64,000 bases of DNA from Micromonospora avicenniae (GCF_900156065.1 NZ_FTNF01000016.1:62001-126000); one strand, 5' to 3'. Shown: positions 24,455 to 32,605, counted from the stretch's first letter. Notes: a model not told the origin generated them from the sequence alone. Translations and numbers: made by a program.

Positions 24455-25459
24455 CTACTCGACGGAGTGGCCCGCCACGCCGCGTCCCGTCTTCAACGCG
24501 TCCAACAGCATCGGCAGCGCCCGGTGCAGCTCGCGCTGCCAGTACGGCCAGCTGTGCGTGCCGGGACCGTAGAAGTCGGTCTCGACGGAGACGCCGGCCT
24601 CGCGGAGCCGGTCGACGGTGTCGACGTTCTCCTGGTAGATGAGCGCCTCGAGGCTGTTCGTCACACCAGGCGGGTCGAACGGTCCGCCCGCCGTGCCGTC
24701 ACCGCTGGCCACGAAGAGCGCCGTGTGGCGCAGCCGCTTCGCGAGATGGTACGGATCGTGCGCCTCCCAGATCCGCCGCTGTGCCACCGGGTCGCCCCAG
24801 AGGTCGTACGGGTCGAGCCCGGTGCGCCCGAAGAACGGCAACCAGTACGAGGCGTCCTTCAGCGGGTGCAGCACACCACTGAACGACGCCGCCGCCCGGA
24901 ACATCCCCGGGTTGCGGGCCGCGTACGACAGTGCGCCGAATCCGCCCATCGACAGTCCGGCCACCGCCCGCTTCGGGCCGGCGCCGTATCCCCGCTCGAT
25001 GATCTGGCGTACCTCACGAAGGTGGAACGTCTCCCACGCCGGGGCGTCACCCCGGCCGCCGTTCCACCAGTCGCTGTACCAGCCGGCGGCACCGGCCTCC
25101 GGCATGACGACGAGGACGTCCCGAAGTTCGGGGATGCTCGCGACGTCGGTCGAGCGGGTCCAGCTCAGGTACGAGTCGCAGCAGCCGTGCAGCAGGTAGA
25201 GCACGGGCCATTTGTCGCCGCGGCTGCGCTGTTCCCAACCGTCGGGGGTGAGCAGCCGCACGTTCGCCGTCGTGTCGAGGGCCGGCGACTGGATCGTGAG
25301 GTCGACCAGGCGCGGACCGACGACGGTCTCCTGCGCCACGTACGCCCCGTCGGCGGCTCGGATGGGCACGGGAGCCGCGAGGGCGGCCTGTGGGGCGGTG
25401 AGCCCGCCCAACACGAGCCCGACCGCGAGAGCGGCGCGGAGCGCCGATGATCTCTTCAT
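24455..25459 (-). CDS. Secreted alpha/beta-hydrolase esterase (esterase D / antigen 85-like)
   Basis: A 334-residue protein with Sec signal peptide (MKRSSALRAALAVGLVLGG...AALA). The oxyanion region is LYLLHGCCDSYLSW; the nucleophile elbow is AVAGLSMGGFGAL (Ser in G-L-S-M-G-G); the C-terminal histidine is in YGPGTHSWPYW. WYSDWWNGGRGDAPAWETF is the substrate-channel segment typical of mycolyltransferase/antigen 85-like esterases, though mycolate chemistry is not expected in Micromonosporaceae, so a general carboxylesterase role is more likely. It starts 15 bases after the SGNH hydrolase stop and is likely cotranscribed with it. Confidence 0.85.
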   Translation of the reverse strand: MKRSSALRAALAVGLVLGGLTAPQAALAAPVPIRAADGAYVAQETVVGPRLVDLTIQSPALDTTANVRLLTPDGWEQRSRGDKWPVLYLLHGCCDSYLSWTRSTDVASIPELRDVLVVMPEAGAAGWYSDWWNGGRGDAPAWETFHLREVRQIIERGYGAGPKRAVAGLSMGGFGALSYAARNPGMFRAAASFSGVLHPLKDASYWLPFFGRTGLDPYDLWGDPVAQRRIWEAHDPYHLAKRLRHTALFVASGDGTAGGPFDPPGVTNSLEALIYQENVDTVDRLREAGVSVETDFYGPGTHSWPYWQRELHRALPMLLDALKTGRGVAGHSVE

Positions 25460-25473
25460 GTCGTTTCCCGCTC

Positions 25474-26703
25474 TCAGCAGACGTCGCGCGGGTTCACGGC
25501 TCGCGCCATGGCCGTGAAGCCGACGTCGCCGGGGTGCAGGTGGTCTCCCGAGTCGTACGCGGGGTTGATCCGGCCGGGGTGCGCCGGGTCACGGGTCACG
25601 GCGTCGAAGTCGACCACCGCGTCGAACTCGCCGGAGGTACGGATCCACTGGTTGACTGCCTGCCGATCGGCCTCGCCGGCATCGCTGTAGTAGCCGGCGC
25701 CCTCGTACGGCGTGATCGTGGCGCCCACGGCACGGATACCCGCCTGGTGCGCCCTCGCGATGAACTGCCGGTACACCGCGATGAGCTGCTCCGGTTCGAG
25801 GGCACCGCGGCTGTTGCCGATGTCGTTGATGCCCTCCAGCAGCACGACCGAACGGACGCCGGCCTGCCCGAGCACGTCACGGTCGAACCTCGCGAGGGCG
25901 GAGTCGCCGGCCGAGCCCGCGTTGGCCAGCAACCGGTTGCCGCTGATACCGGCGTTCAGTACGCCGCACCGCCGGGCCTCGGGTCCCTGCACCAGCCGGT
26001 CGGCCACCTGGTCCGGGTAGCGCAGGTTCGCGTCGACGGTCGAGATGACCCCGTCGGTGATGGAGTCGCCGAAGAAGATCACCGATCCGGCCGCCCGCGA
26101 GACGACGTCCACGCCGGAGAGGAAGTACCGCGCGGTGTCCAGCCGGGTGTACGCGCCGCCGGCGTCCGAAGTGGCGTCGCCCGTGGCGCGGAAGGAGGTG
26201 GCGTAGCCGGCCGGGTGCCAGGTCGTCGGACCGGTCGGGCCGGGGAGATAGGTGCTCACGACCAGGTCGGAGTCTGCGGCAACCTTGATCGGCAGAGGGT
26301 CGGACCACCATTCGGCTCCAGCGGGGATCGTCACCGAACGATCGCCGTCGAACGTCACCGGGCGCAGGTCACTCCCGTCGACCTGCGGTGTTCCCGATCC
26401 GCCGGTACGTGGGGCCACCGTGACGGCGCCGACGGTCAGGGGCGTGGTTCCGTAGACGTTGCTGATGCGTACGCGGATGCTGTCGCCGCCGATCGACAGG
26501 TGCGCCACCTGCCGCAGCGTGGTGTCCGTGAAGCCGGTCGCCGACGTGCCGGTGGTCCTCGGTTCGGCCACCGCCGCCATCCAGCTGCCGATCCAGTCGG
26601 CCCGGCCGGGGGGCTGCGCCGTGGCGCTCGCGGGCAGCAGACCGATCGCCGTGGTAAGCGCTGCGGCGACGGCCAGACGTACTCGTAGACGTTTCGATGT
26701 CAC
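25474..26703 (-). CDS. Secreted SGNH/GDSL-family hydrolase
   Basis: A 409-residue protein from a GTG start, with signal peptide MTSKRLRVRLAVAAALTTAI...ASATA. An N-terminal beta-sandwich domain (about 40-195: ADWIGSWMAAVAEPRTTG) leads to the catalytic SGNH domain. Block I is VIFFGDSITDG (nucleophile Ser), block II NAGISGNRLL, block III LLEGINDIGN, and block V has D-H-L-H-P (Asp/His pair). The order matches actinobacterial GDSL esterases acting on polysaccharide acetyl groups or lipids. It is probably first in a two-gene secreted-esterase operon with the downstream antigen 85-like enzyme. Confidence 0.9.
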   Translation of the reverse strand: MTSKRLRVRLAVAAALTTAIGLLPASATAQPPGRADWIGSWMAAVAEPRTTGTSATGFTDTTLRQVAHLSIGGDSIRVRISNVYGTTPLTVGAVTVAPRTGGSGTPQVDGSDLRPVTFDGDRSVTIPAGAEWWSDPLPIKVAADSDLVVSTYLPGPTGPTTWHPAGYATSFRATGDATSDAGGAYTRLDTARYFLSGVDVVSRAAGSVIFFGDSITDGVISTVDANLRYPDQVADRLVQGPEARRCGVLNAGISGNRLLANAGSAGDSALARFDRDVLGQAGVRSVVLLEGINDIGNSRGALEPEQLIAVYRQFIARAHQAGIRAVGATITPYEGAGYYSDAGEADRQAVNQWIRTSGEFDAVVDFDAVTRDPAHPGRINPAYDSGDHLHPGDVGFTAMARAVNPRDVC

Positions 26704-26759
26704 GCTCAGCTCCTCGTCCCGAGTTCCTGATGGGGTGGCCGGCCGGCGCGGGTGATGAA

Positions 26760-26774
26760 ATCACGTTCCGTGAT
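26760..26774. promoter_or_regulatory. 15-bp palindrome upstream of the SGNH hydrolase gene
   Basis: ATCACG-TTC-CGTGAT is a perfect inverted repeat 57 bases before the GTG start, a plausible operator. The rest of the 26704-26892 gap shows no other structure. Confidence 0.4.
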
Positions 26775-26892
26775 CATCCGACAGCGCATCGACGATGATC
26801 GGTGAAGTTGGCGCGACGAACGGGCGGCCCGGTGAGCTGAACGGCGAGTGTGACTGCGACCAGCGGTAATCGACGCGTGCCGATCGACTGGG

Positions 26893-28233
26893 TCAGTTTC
26901 CGCCGGCCCGGCCCGCCCGCGCGGCCACCTGCTCGTGCAGCGCCGCCAGCGCCGGGCTGACCGTCGCGGTCAGCGGCTCCGGCTCCGCCAGTCGCCGCGC
27001 CGGCTCGGGCAACCAGGCGAGTTCGGCGTCGAAGCGGCGGCGGGCGGCCCGTACCGCCTCCACGGGGTCGGCCGGATCGAGCCGGCGACCGTCGCGCATC
27101 ACCTGAACGAGCAGCGGCTCCCGATCGGCCGGTACCGGCTCGTCGCGCAACCCGACCACGTCACCGGCGGCGCCGGCCGGGTCCCGGAACACCTGCTTCG
27201 GAGCGGGCAGTGTGGCCTTGCCGGGGGAGAGCTTCAGCACCGGCCGGTCGCCGATGCAGACCAGCTTGTACGCGCTGTCCAACGACGGCGCGTCGTACGC
27301 CACGCCCATCTTCGTCCCCACCCCGTACCCGTCGATGGGTGCGCCCGCCTCGACGAGCCCGGCGATGACGTGCTCGTCGAGGCTGCCGCTCGCCACGATC
27401 TGGGCCCGGGGCAGCCCCGCCTCGTCGAGGATCGCCCGGGTCTGCCGGGCCAGCGCGGCGAGGTCGCCGGAGTCGAGCCGCACACCGAGCGGCCCGGTCA
27501 ACCCCAGTTCCCTGACCACGTCGACGACGGCCCACACTCCGGCCGGCGTGTCGTACGTGTCCACCAGGAAGATCGGGTTGACCGGGAAGTCGGTGGCGAA
27601 CGCCCGGAACGCGGACCGTTCGTCCGGAAACGCCTCCACATAGGAGTGCGCCATCGTGCCGGACGGGACGAGCCCGTAACGGTGCGCCGCCTCGACGTCG
27701 CTGGTCGCCGCGAAGCCGGCGATGGCCGACGCCCGGGCGACGCCGGCACCGGCCTCGATCCCGTGCGTACGCCGGAACGCGAAGTCGATCAGTTGGGCGT
27801 CGCCGGCGGCGATGCGGCAGCGGGCGGCCTTGCTGGCGATCGTGGTGTGGAAGGTGATCAGGTTGAGTACGCCGGTCTCCACCAGCTGCGCCTCCGCGAT
27901 CGGCGCGGTGACCTCGAGCAGCGGCTCGTCGGCGAACACCACCCGGCCCTCCGGTACGGCCCAGACGTCACCGGTGAACCGAATGGTCGACAGCGCGGTC
28001 AGCGTCGACTGGTCGAAGCCGCCGACGTCGCGCAGGTAGCTGAGGTCGTCGGCGTCGAACGCGAACTGCTCCAGGAACGTCAGCGCCTCGGCCAGCCCGG
28101 CCGCCACCAGGAAGCCGCGCCGCGGCGGTAGGCGGCGGGCGAAGAGGCTGAACGTCGCCCGCTCGGTCATGCCGCGCCGCAGGTAGCTGCCGGCCATCCG
28201 CAACTCGTACAGGTCGGTGCGCAGCCCGCTCAT
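26893..28233 (-). CDS. pncB: Nicotinate phosphoribosyltransferase
   Basis: A 446-residue protein. It begins MSGLRTDLYELRMAGSYLRRG, the typical T-D-L-Y-E-L/x-M start of the enzyme. FAFRRTHGIEAG holds the conserved F-x-R-R-x-H (autophosphorylated His region), GTMAHSYVEAFPDE and FLVDTYDT are active-site stretches, and GVRLDSGDLAALARQ plus ASGSLDEHVI close the PRPP-binding barrel. It makes nicotinate mononucleotide from nicotinate, PRPP and ATP in NAD salvage and is cytoplasmic. The length is normal for the PncB2-like group. A ribosome binding site (GGAGG) precedes the ATG. It is transcribed away from the PucR regulator. Confidence 0.93.
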   Translation of the reverse strand: MSGLRTDLYELRMAGSYLRRGMTERATFSLFARRLPPRRGFLVAAGLAEALTFLEQFAFDADDLSYLRDVGGFDQSTLTALSTIRFTGDVWAVPEGRVVFADEPLLEVTAPIAEAQLVETGVLNLITFHTTIASKAARCRIAAGDAQLIDFAFRRTHGIEAGAGVARASAIAGFAATSDVEAAHRYGLVPSGTMAHSYVEAFPDERSAFRAFATDFPVNPIFLVDTYDTPAGVWAVVDVVRELGLTGPLGVRLDSGDLAALARQTRAILDEAGLPRAQIVASGSLDEHVIAGLVEAGAPIDGYGVGTKMGVAYDAPSLDSAYKLVCIGDRPVLKLSPGKATLPAPKQVFRDPAGAAGDVVGLRDEPVPADREPLLVQVMRDGRRLDPADPVEAVRAARRRFDAELAWLPEPARRLAEPEPLTATVSPALAALHEQVAARAGRAGGN

Positions 28234-28252
28234 GTCGCCTCCTCAACCACGG

Positions 28253-28265
28253 CACCACTGTGGTG
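28253..28265. promoter_or_regulatory. Perfect 13-bp palindrome in the pncB-PucR intergenic region
   Basis: CACCAC-T-GTGGTG lies 20 bases upstream of pncB and could be an operator for the divergent regulator. The rest of the 260-base gap has no recognised feature. Confidence 0.3.
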
Positions 28266-28493
28266 GACGCGGCGCCGGGATGTGTGGGAAACGGGAGAAC
28301 CCGGACGGCGCCGGCCCGATCGGCGGGCGGCTCGCCCAGCTACGGGCCGGTAGGCGGTTGTCCCCGTCGATGGCGACCAGCATGATCGTTCTGTGCGGCC
28401 TTGGCGCGGCCGGGCCACGAGGCTCGGTAGGTCGCACCGGTGGGTACTTGTCCACCGAGAGTGGTCCAGCGAGGGGGTGACCGGAGGGATCCC

Positions 28494-29720
28494 ATGCAGG
28501 ATGAGTTGCAACGTCTCGTCGACGCGCTCGCCGCGTACGCGGGGCGACCCGCGCTGATCGAGGACCGGCGCCAACGGGTGGTGGTCTACAGCGAACACAC
28601 CGGCCCGATGGACGACGTGCGTCGCGCCTCGATCCTTCGCCGGCAGACCACCCCGGAGGTGATGGCCTGGTTCCGCAACGTCGGCATCATGGACGCCCGC
28701 GAGCCGGTGCGCACACCAGCCTCCAGGGAACTGGACCTGCTGCCCCGGATCTGCGTGCCGATCCGCCACCAGGACCTGCTGCTCGGCTTCGTCTGGTTCA
28801 TCGACCCGGACGGCACGATGGCCGACGCGGACATCGCTGCCACCGGACTGATGAGCGAGCTGTCACTGGCGCTCTACCGGGAGAATCTGCTCGGCGAGCT
28901 GGCCTCGCAGCGGGAGACCGAGGCGGCGCGCACGCTGCTCTCCGACAACGAGCCGACCCGAGTCCGGTCGGTACGCGCCCTGCGCGAGGCCGGCATGATC
29001 GCCGACGGGTCGGCCACCGCGTTGGTGGCGCAGCTCGTCCCTCCCGACGAGGAGCCGCTCGACGAGCTCGCCCGGCTCGCCCTGGAGCAGGCGCTGGTCA
29101 CCACCCGCCGCTGGGTCGGCACCCGGGAGGCGCTGCACCTGGTCCGCGACGACCACGGGGTGCTGCTGCTCGCCGGCGGCCGGGGCGGCGGACGGCCCTC
29201 CCCCGAGGTCGCGGCGAAACTTCTCGACGACAACCTGCGGCACACGACCCGCGGCCTCGGCTCGGTGGAACGTGCCGTCGTCGGCATCGGGCAGACGCGC
29301 TCCGGCCTGGCCGAGGCCTTCGGGTCGTACGGTGAGGCGCTGCAGGCCGCCCGGGTCGGCGTACGACTTCCCGCCCTCGGAGCGCTGGTCTCCTGGTCGG
29401 GTCTGGGCGTCTACCGGGTGCTCTCCAGGTTGGAGGGGCGGCACCTCGACATGGCCGACGTGCACCCGGGCCTCGAACGGTTGCTGCGAGAGCAGCCGAA
29501 CCCGGTGCTGTTGCGGACCCTGGAGCGCTACCTCGACCTGGCCGGCAACGCCCACGCCACCGCCGAGCAGCTCCGGCTGCACCGGACCACCCTCTACTAC
29601 CGCCTACAGCGGATCGAGGAGCTCGCCGAGACCGATCTGAAGGACGGCAACGAGCGGCTCTGCCTGCACCTGGCGCTCAAGCTGGGCCGGCTGACCGGCG
29701 CGTACCGCCCGGAGGACTGA
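28494..29720 (+). CDS. PucR/CdaR-family transcriptional regulator
   Basis: A 408-residue regulator with GGAGGG upstream of its ATG. The N-terminal half (about 1-150) is a ligand-sensing region (VDALAAYAGRPALIEDRRQRVVVYSEHTGP), and the middle is GGDEF-like as in CdaR proteins. The C-terminal helix-turn-helix of the PucR type is clear: ERYLDLAGNAHATAEQLRLHRTTLYYRLQRIEEL. Relatives control purine, sugar-acid or amino-acid catabolism. It is divergent from pncB, which may be its target, although pncB is more often controlled by NrtR; this link is inferred only. Confidence 0.85.
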   Translation: MQDELQRLVDALAAYAGRPALIEDRRQRVVVYSEHTGPMDDVRRASILRRQTTPEVMAWFRNVGIMDAREPVRTPASRELDLLPRICVPIRHQDLLLGFVWFIDPDGTMADADIAATGLMSELSLALYRENLLGELASQRETEAARTLLSDNEPTRVRSVRALREAGMIADGSATALVAQLVPPDEEPLDELARLALEQALVTTRRWVGTREALHLVRDDHGVLLLAGGRGGGRPSPEVAAKLLDDNLRHTTRGLGSVERAVVGIGQTRSGLAEAFGSYGEALQAARVGVRLPALGALVSWSGLGVYRVLSRLEGRHLDMADVHPGLERLLREQPNPVLLRTLERYLDLAGNAHATAEQLRLHRTTLYYRLQRIEELAETDLKDGNERLCLHLALKLGRLTGAYRPED

Positions 29721-29737
29721 CGGCGTGCTCCTGCTGT

Positions 29738-29911
29738 TCACCGGCGCCGTCGGCGGAGGACCGTCCGTACGCCGAACACGATCGTGGCGATCACGAGCGC
29801 GGCGCCCAGGGCCTGCAGGCCCGGCGAGTCGTCGGCCTCACCGAACACGACGCCGGCGACACCGAGCGCGATGGCGAGGATCGCGGCGGCGCCGACGACG
29901 AAATACCTCAT
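29738..29911 (-). CDS. Small two-helix membrane protein
   Basis: A 57-residue protein starting MRYFVVGAAAILAIALGVAG, with a second span ALGAALVIATIVFGVRTVL and an Arg-rich tail (RRRRR). GGAG is five bases upstream of the ATG. It is typical of small membrane proteins in actinobacteria; function unknown. Its upstream region carries a 7-bp tandem repeat and a REP-like palindrome. Confidence 0.6.
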   Translation of the reverse strand: MRYFVVGAAAILAIALGVAGVVFGEADDSPGLQALGAALVIATIVFGVRTVLRRRRR

Positions 29912-29933
29912 CGGATCTCCTTCCGGCGGACGA

Positions 29934-29968
29934 GCCCGCAGCCCGCAGCCCGCAGCCCGCAGCCCGCG
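29934..29968. repeat. 7-bp tandem repeat, five units
   Basis: GCCCGCA is repeated four times from 29934 to 29961, with a fifth unit GCCCGCG to 29968. It lies about 23 bases upstream of the small membrane protein start, in its probable promoter region. Confidence 0.85.
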
Positions 29969-29969
29969 G

Positions 29970-30026
29970 TGATCATGAAGTTTTGGTCGCCCGGCACGGC
30001 GTGTCGTGACCACAACTTCATGATCA
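29970..30026. repeat. REP-like palindromic element
   Basis: TGATCATGAAGTT (29970-29982) and AACTTCATGATCA (30014-30026) are perfect 13-bp inverted repeats; one mismatch in, TGGTC (29984-29988) pairs with GACCA (30008-30012). The element can form a long cruciform or hairpin and resembles dispersed palindromes of Micromonospora genomes (from memory). Confidence 0.7.
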
Positions 30027-30076
30027 GCGGGACCGGGCGTGGGGCGCAGAGACGGTCGGCATCCTCGGCAGGACGG

Positions 30077-30283
30077 TCATTCCTCGACCCACTCGAGCAG
30101 GTCACCGGGTTGGCAGTCGAGCACCCGGCACATGGCTTCGAGCGTGCTGAACCGGACGGCCTTGGCGCGGCCGTTCTTCAGCACCGCTACGTTCGCGGGC
30201 GTCAACCCGACACGTTCGGCGAACTCACCGACGCTCATCTTGCGTTTGGCCAGCTGGACGTCGATGCGCACGACGATCGGCAT
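30077..30283 (-). CDS. XRE-family transcriptional regulator (YozG-like)
   Basis: A 68-residue helix-turn-helix protein: MPIVVRIDVQLAKRKMSVGE, then FAERVGLTPANVAVLKNGRA (recognition region), then STLEAMCRVLDCQPGDLLEW. This is the compact Cro/C1-type repressor. Its ATG shares one base with the TGA of the DUF2975 gene, so the two are coupled; XRE plus DUF2975 is a widespread pair in which the regulator controls its own operon. The palindrome at 30781-30803 is the likely binding site. Confidence 0.85.
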   Translation of the reverse strand: MPIVVRIDVQLAKRKMSVGEFAERVGLTPANVAVLKNGRAKAVRFSTLEAMCRVLDCQPGDLLEWVEE

Positions 30284-30762
30284 CAGATCACCGCTTCCAT
30301 GTCGGTACGCAGCGTGGTGGCCTGGCGCAGCAGCGCACGCATCACCACGATCAGCAGCCCGAACACCGCGACGCCGATCAACAGCAGGAACAGCAGGAGT
30401 GGTGCGCCGGGATCGTCCGCCCTGAACCCGACGTAGAGGAACACGCCCAGCAGCACCACCCACGCGGCGGCGATGGCCCACACGATGGCGTCCACCCAGG
30501 CGAGGGACGCCTGGGTGAAGATCTTGTCCTTCTTGACCATGGTGAGCAGCTTCCAGGTGGCCACGATCACCACCTGGACGCAGAGCACCCAGAAGATCGT
30601 GATGGCGGTCAACGGCCACCTGAGGTAGGCGTCTTGCGGCGATTCCTTGGCCATGTGGGCGAACTGCCCGGGCAGCGACATGGTCTGGAACAGGACCAGG
30701 ATCCCGAACAGCAACACGAGGAAGACTCTGAGAGCGGCTACCGCTCGACGTTCCGTAACCAT
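30283..30762 (-). CDS. DUF2975 family membrane protein
   Basis: A 159-residue protein with four transmembrane helices: ALRVFLVLLFGILVLFQTM, WPLTAITIFWVLCVQVVIVA, IVWAIAAAWVVLLGVFLYV, and PLLLFLLLIGVAVFGLLIVV. Between helices 2 and 3 is the conserved cytoplasmic segment TWKLLTMVKKDKIFTQASLAWVD, characteristic of DUF2975. The biochemical role of the family is unknown. It is the first gene of the DUF2975/XRE pair and probably leaderless from a promoter overlapping the palindrome. Confidence 0.85.
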   Translation of the reverse strand: MVTERRAVAALRVFLVLLFGILVLFQTMSLPGQFAHMAKESPQDAYLRWPLTAITIFWVLCVQVVIVATWKLLTMVKKDKIFTQASLAWVDAIVWAIAAAWVVLLGVFLYVGFRADDPGAPLLLFLLLIGVAVFGLLIVVMRALLRQATTLRTDMEAVI

Positions 30763-30768
30763 GTATCG

Positions 30769-30803
30769 ACTATCGCTCGCAACCTATCGAAAGTCAATAG
30801 GTT
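30769..30803 (-). promoter_or_regulatory. Promoter and operator of the DUF2975/XRE unit
   Basis: On the minus strand TTGACT (30797-30792), a 17-base spacer and GATAGT (30774-30769) form a good sigma-70 promoter placing the start site at the ATG (leaderless). AACCTAT (30781-30787) and ATAGGTT (30797-30803) flank and overlap the -35 as a perfect 7-bp inverted repeat. Confidence 0.6.
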
Positions 30804-30838
30804 CGGGATGCGACGGCGAGACCACGGACGGAATTCGG

Positions 30839-30869
30839 TTGCGCGATGACCGGCGGGTCTGAGTAACGT
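30839..30869 (+). promoter_or_regulatory. Candidate promoter of the MFS exporter leader
   Basis: TTGCGC (30839-30844), a 19-base spacer and TAACGT (30864-30869) lie seven bases before the ATG of a short leader ORF, suggesting a leaderless start of that ORF. Confidence 0.4.
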
Positions 30870-30876
30870 CTGCGGC

Positions 30877-30942
30877 ATGTCGAGCCCCGAGGCGTCCAAG
30901 GCGGGGGCTTTCGGTCACCCCGTCAGCCCCCTGAACCACTGA
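30877..30942 (+). CDS. Leader peptide of the chloramphenicol-type exporter (21 codons)
   Basis: ATG 30877 to TGA 30942 encodes a 21-residue peptide (MSSPEASKAGAFGHPVSPLN plus His). A promoter-like -10 box seven bases upstream puts the transcript start at its ATG. GGGGGCT (30903-30909) and AGCCCCC (30925-30931) make a hairpin within it, and CCCACG-CTG-CGTGGG (30966-30980) follows. Chloramphenicol exporters of the CmlR/Cmx type are known to be controlled by leader-peptide attenuation, which this arrangement fits. Confidence 0.5.
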   Translation: MSSPEASKAGAFGHPVSPLNH

Positions 30943-31053
30943 GTTCCAGCGCCGCTCCCCAGCAGCCCACGCTGCGTGGGGCAGTCGCGCACCCCCGGAC
31001 GCTGACCGCGGTGACGAGACGTCTCCTCGTTCTCCCTCACCTCGGAGCACTCG

Positions 31054-32232
31054 ATGCCTCTGCCGCTGTACCTGCTTGCCGTGGCGATCTTCGCCATGGG
31101 CACCTCGGAATTCATGCTCGCCGGCCTGGTGCCGGACATCGCCACAAGCCTCGATGTGCCGGTCGGAGCCACCGGGTTACTGATCACGGCATTCGCCACC
31201 GGAATGATCGTCGGCGCGCCACTGACTGCGGCCCTCGCGCGCCGCTGGCCGGCCCGGGCCAGCCTGCTCGGCTTCGTGCTGGTCTTTGCCGTCGCCCACG
31301 TCGCGGGCGCACTCACCACGAGTTTCGCGGTACTGCTCGGCACCCGGGCACTCGCCGCCCTGGCCAACGCGGGCTTTCTCGCTGTCGCACTGAGCACTGC
31401 GGCCGCGCTCGTCGCATCCGATCAGAAGGGGCGCGCGCTGGCGGTGCTGCTCTCGGGTACGACGGTGGCGACCATCGCCGGAGTCCCCGGCGGCGCGGCG
31501 CTCGGCACGGTTCTCGGCTGGCGGGCAACCTTCTGGGCGGTCGCTCTGCTCTGCCTTCCCGCTGCCGTCGGCGTCGTGAAGGGCATTCCCGCCCGGGTCG
31601 GGCCGCCGCCTCGCGACAGTCCGGTCCGGTCGTCGCTACGCGACGAGATCGCCCAGCTCGCGATGCCCAGACTGCTCCTGGTCATGCTGCTCGGCGCCCT
31701 CGTCAACGCCGCCACCTTCGCCACATTCACCTTCCTGGCACCGATCGTGACCAACACCGCCCGCCTGAGCCAGCTGTGGGTCCCGGTCGTGCTGGTGCTC
31801 TTCGGTGTCGGCTCCCTCGTCGGCGTCACCCTCGCGGGACGGCTCTCCGATCGGCGTCCCGGCATCGTGGTCGCCGTCGGCGGCCCGCTGCTGTCACTCG
31901 GCTGGGTCGCGTTGGCGGTTTTGGCCACCCGGCCGGTGGCGCTTCTCCCCCTCGTGTTCGTGCAGGGCGCACTCTCCTTCGCGTTGGGCAGCACCCTCAT
32001 CGCCAGGGTGCTGCACGAGGCAGCAGGCGCCCCCACCATGGGAGGGTCGTACGCGACCGCGGCGCTCAACGTCGGTGCCGCCGGCGGTCCCGTCGTTGCG
32101 GCAGCGACCCTGGAGGCCGGAGCCGGCGACCTCGGCCCGGTCTGGGTCAGCGGTCTCCTGGTCACGGCCGCACTGCTCATCGCCCTGCCGCTGCGGCCGG
32201 TCATCGCACTCCGCTTCCGGGCGATCCGATGA
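31054..32232 (+). CDS. MFS exporter of the Cmx/CmlR chloramphenicol-resistance family
   Basis: A 392-residue, 12-helix transporter. The start MPLPLYLLAVAIFAMGTSEF, followed by MLAGLVPDIATSLDVPVG, is nearly diagnostic for actinobacterial chloramphenicol exporters (Cmx/CmlR), part of the wider AraJ-like DHA1 group. Motif A-like GMIVGAPLTAALARRWPAR and motif C-like SGTTVATIAGVPGGAALGTVLGWRATF are present. GGAG lies eight bases upstream of the ATG. It most likely gives intrinsic chloramphenicol efflux, though other substrates are possible. A 21-codon leader ORF with hairpins precedes it, suggesting drug-induced expression. Confidence 0.85.
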   Translation: MPLPLYLLAVAIFAMGTSEFMLAGLVPDIATSLDVPVGATGLLITAFATGMIVGAPLTAALARRWPARASLLGFVLVFAVAHVAGALTTSFAVLLGTRALAALANAGFLAVALSTAAALVASDQKGRALAVLLSGTTVATIAGVPGGAALGTVLGWRATFWAVALLCLPAAVGVVKGIPARVGPPPRDSPVRSSLRDEIAQLAMPRLLLVMLLGALVNAATFATFTFLAPIVTNTARLSQLWVPVVLVLFGVGSLVGVTLAGRLSDRRPGIVVAVGGPLLSLGWVALAVLATRPVALLPLVFVQGALSFALGSTLIARVLHEAAGAPTMGGSYATAALNVGAAGGPVVAAATLEAGAGDLGPVWVSGLLVTAALLIALPLRPVIALRFRAIR

Positions 32233-32324
32233 CCACGCGGAAGCCTGCGGGGCGCCGGGCGAGCGACCAGCACCCACCCAGCTAGGTACCTGGACACACC
32301 TTCTGCCGATCGGCCACGGTCAGC

Positions 32325-32352
32325 GGTGGCGTCCGGAGGTCCGGACGCCACC
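32325..32352. terminator. Bidirectional terminator hairpin
   Basis: GGTGGCGTCCGGA (32325-32337) and TCCGGACGCCACC (32340-32352) form a perfect 13-bp stem with a two-base gap, between the convergent exporter and DUF2188 genes. Confidence 0.6.
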
Positions 32353-32374
32353 GAACCGTGAGCGGCACCGGCGG

Positions 32375-32605
32375 TCAGCCCTCGATCTCGCGCGGGTCGC
32401 GGCTGCGGGGATAGGTGTTCTTCTCGCCGATGGTGCCGTCCTGCTTCTTGATGACGTGCTCGGCGTCGCGCTGAACGGCGGTCTGCCGGCCCGCGGCCTC
32501 CGCTTCCGCTTTGGTGCCGTGGGTGCTGCTCGCGCGCTGGTTGCCCTCGGGACGGTTCTTCCACTGCCCGTCCTCGTGGTACGTCTCGATGTCACCCTTC
32601 GACAT
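32375..32605 (-). CDS. DUF2188 family small protein
   Basis: A 76-residue soluble protein. W-x-N-R-P-E-G-N-x-R-A-S-x-T-H-x-T-K-A-E-A-E-A-A-G-R is the DUF2188 pattern, followed by AEHVIKKQDGTIGEKNTYPR, in which a lysine-glutamine-D-G turn and N-x-Y-P-R close the fold. The family is widespread and its biochemical role is unknown. The start MSKGDIETYHEDG has a plausible purine-rich upstream site. It stands alone. Confidence 0.85.
   Translation of the reverse strand: MSKGDIETYHEDGQWKNRPEGNQRASSTHGTKAEAEAAGRQTAVQRDAEHVIKKQDGTIGEKNTYPRSRDPREIEG

Noticed and set aside
29934..29968. CRISPR-like short repeats
   Set aside because: Units are 7 bp and directly adjacent without spacers, so this is a simple tandem repeat.
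30943..31053. Upstream open frame reading into the exporter from 31011
   Set aside because: It is in a different frame from the MFS protein and lacks family sequence; the leader ORF at 30877 explains this region better.
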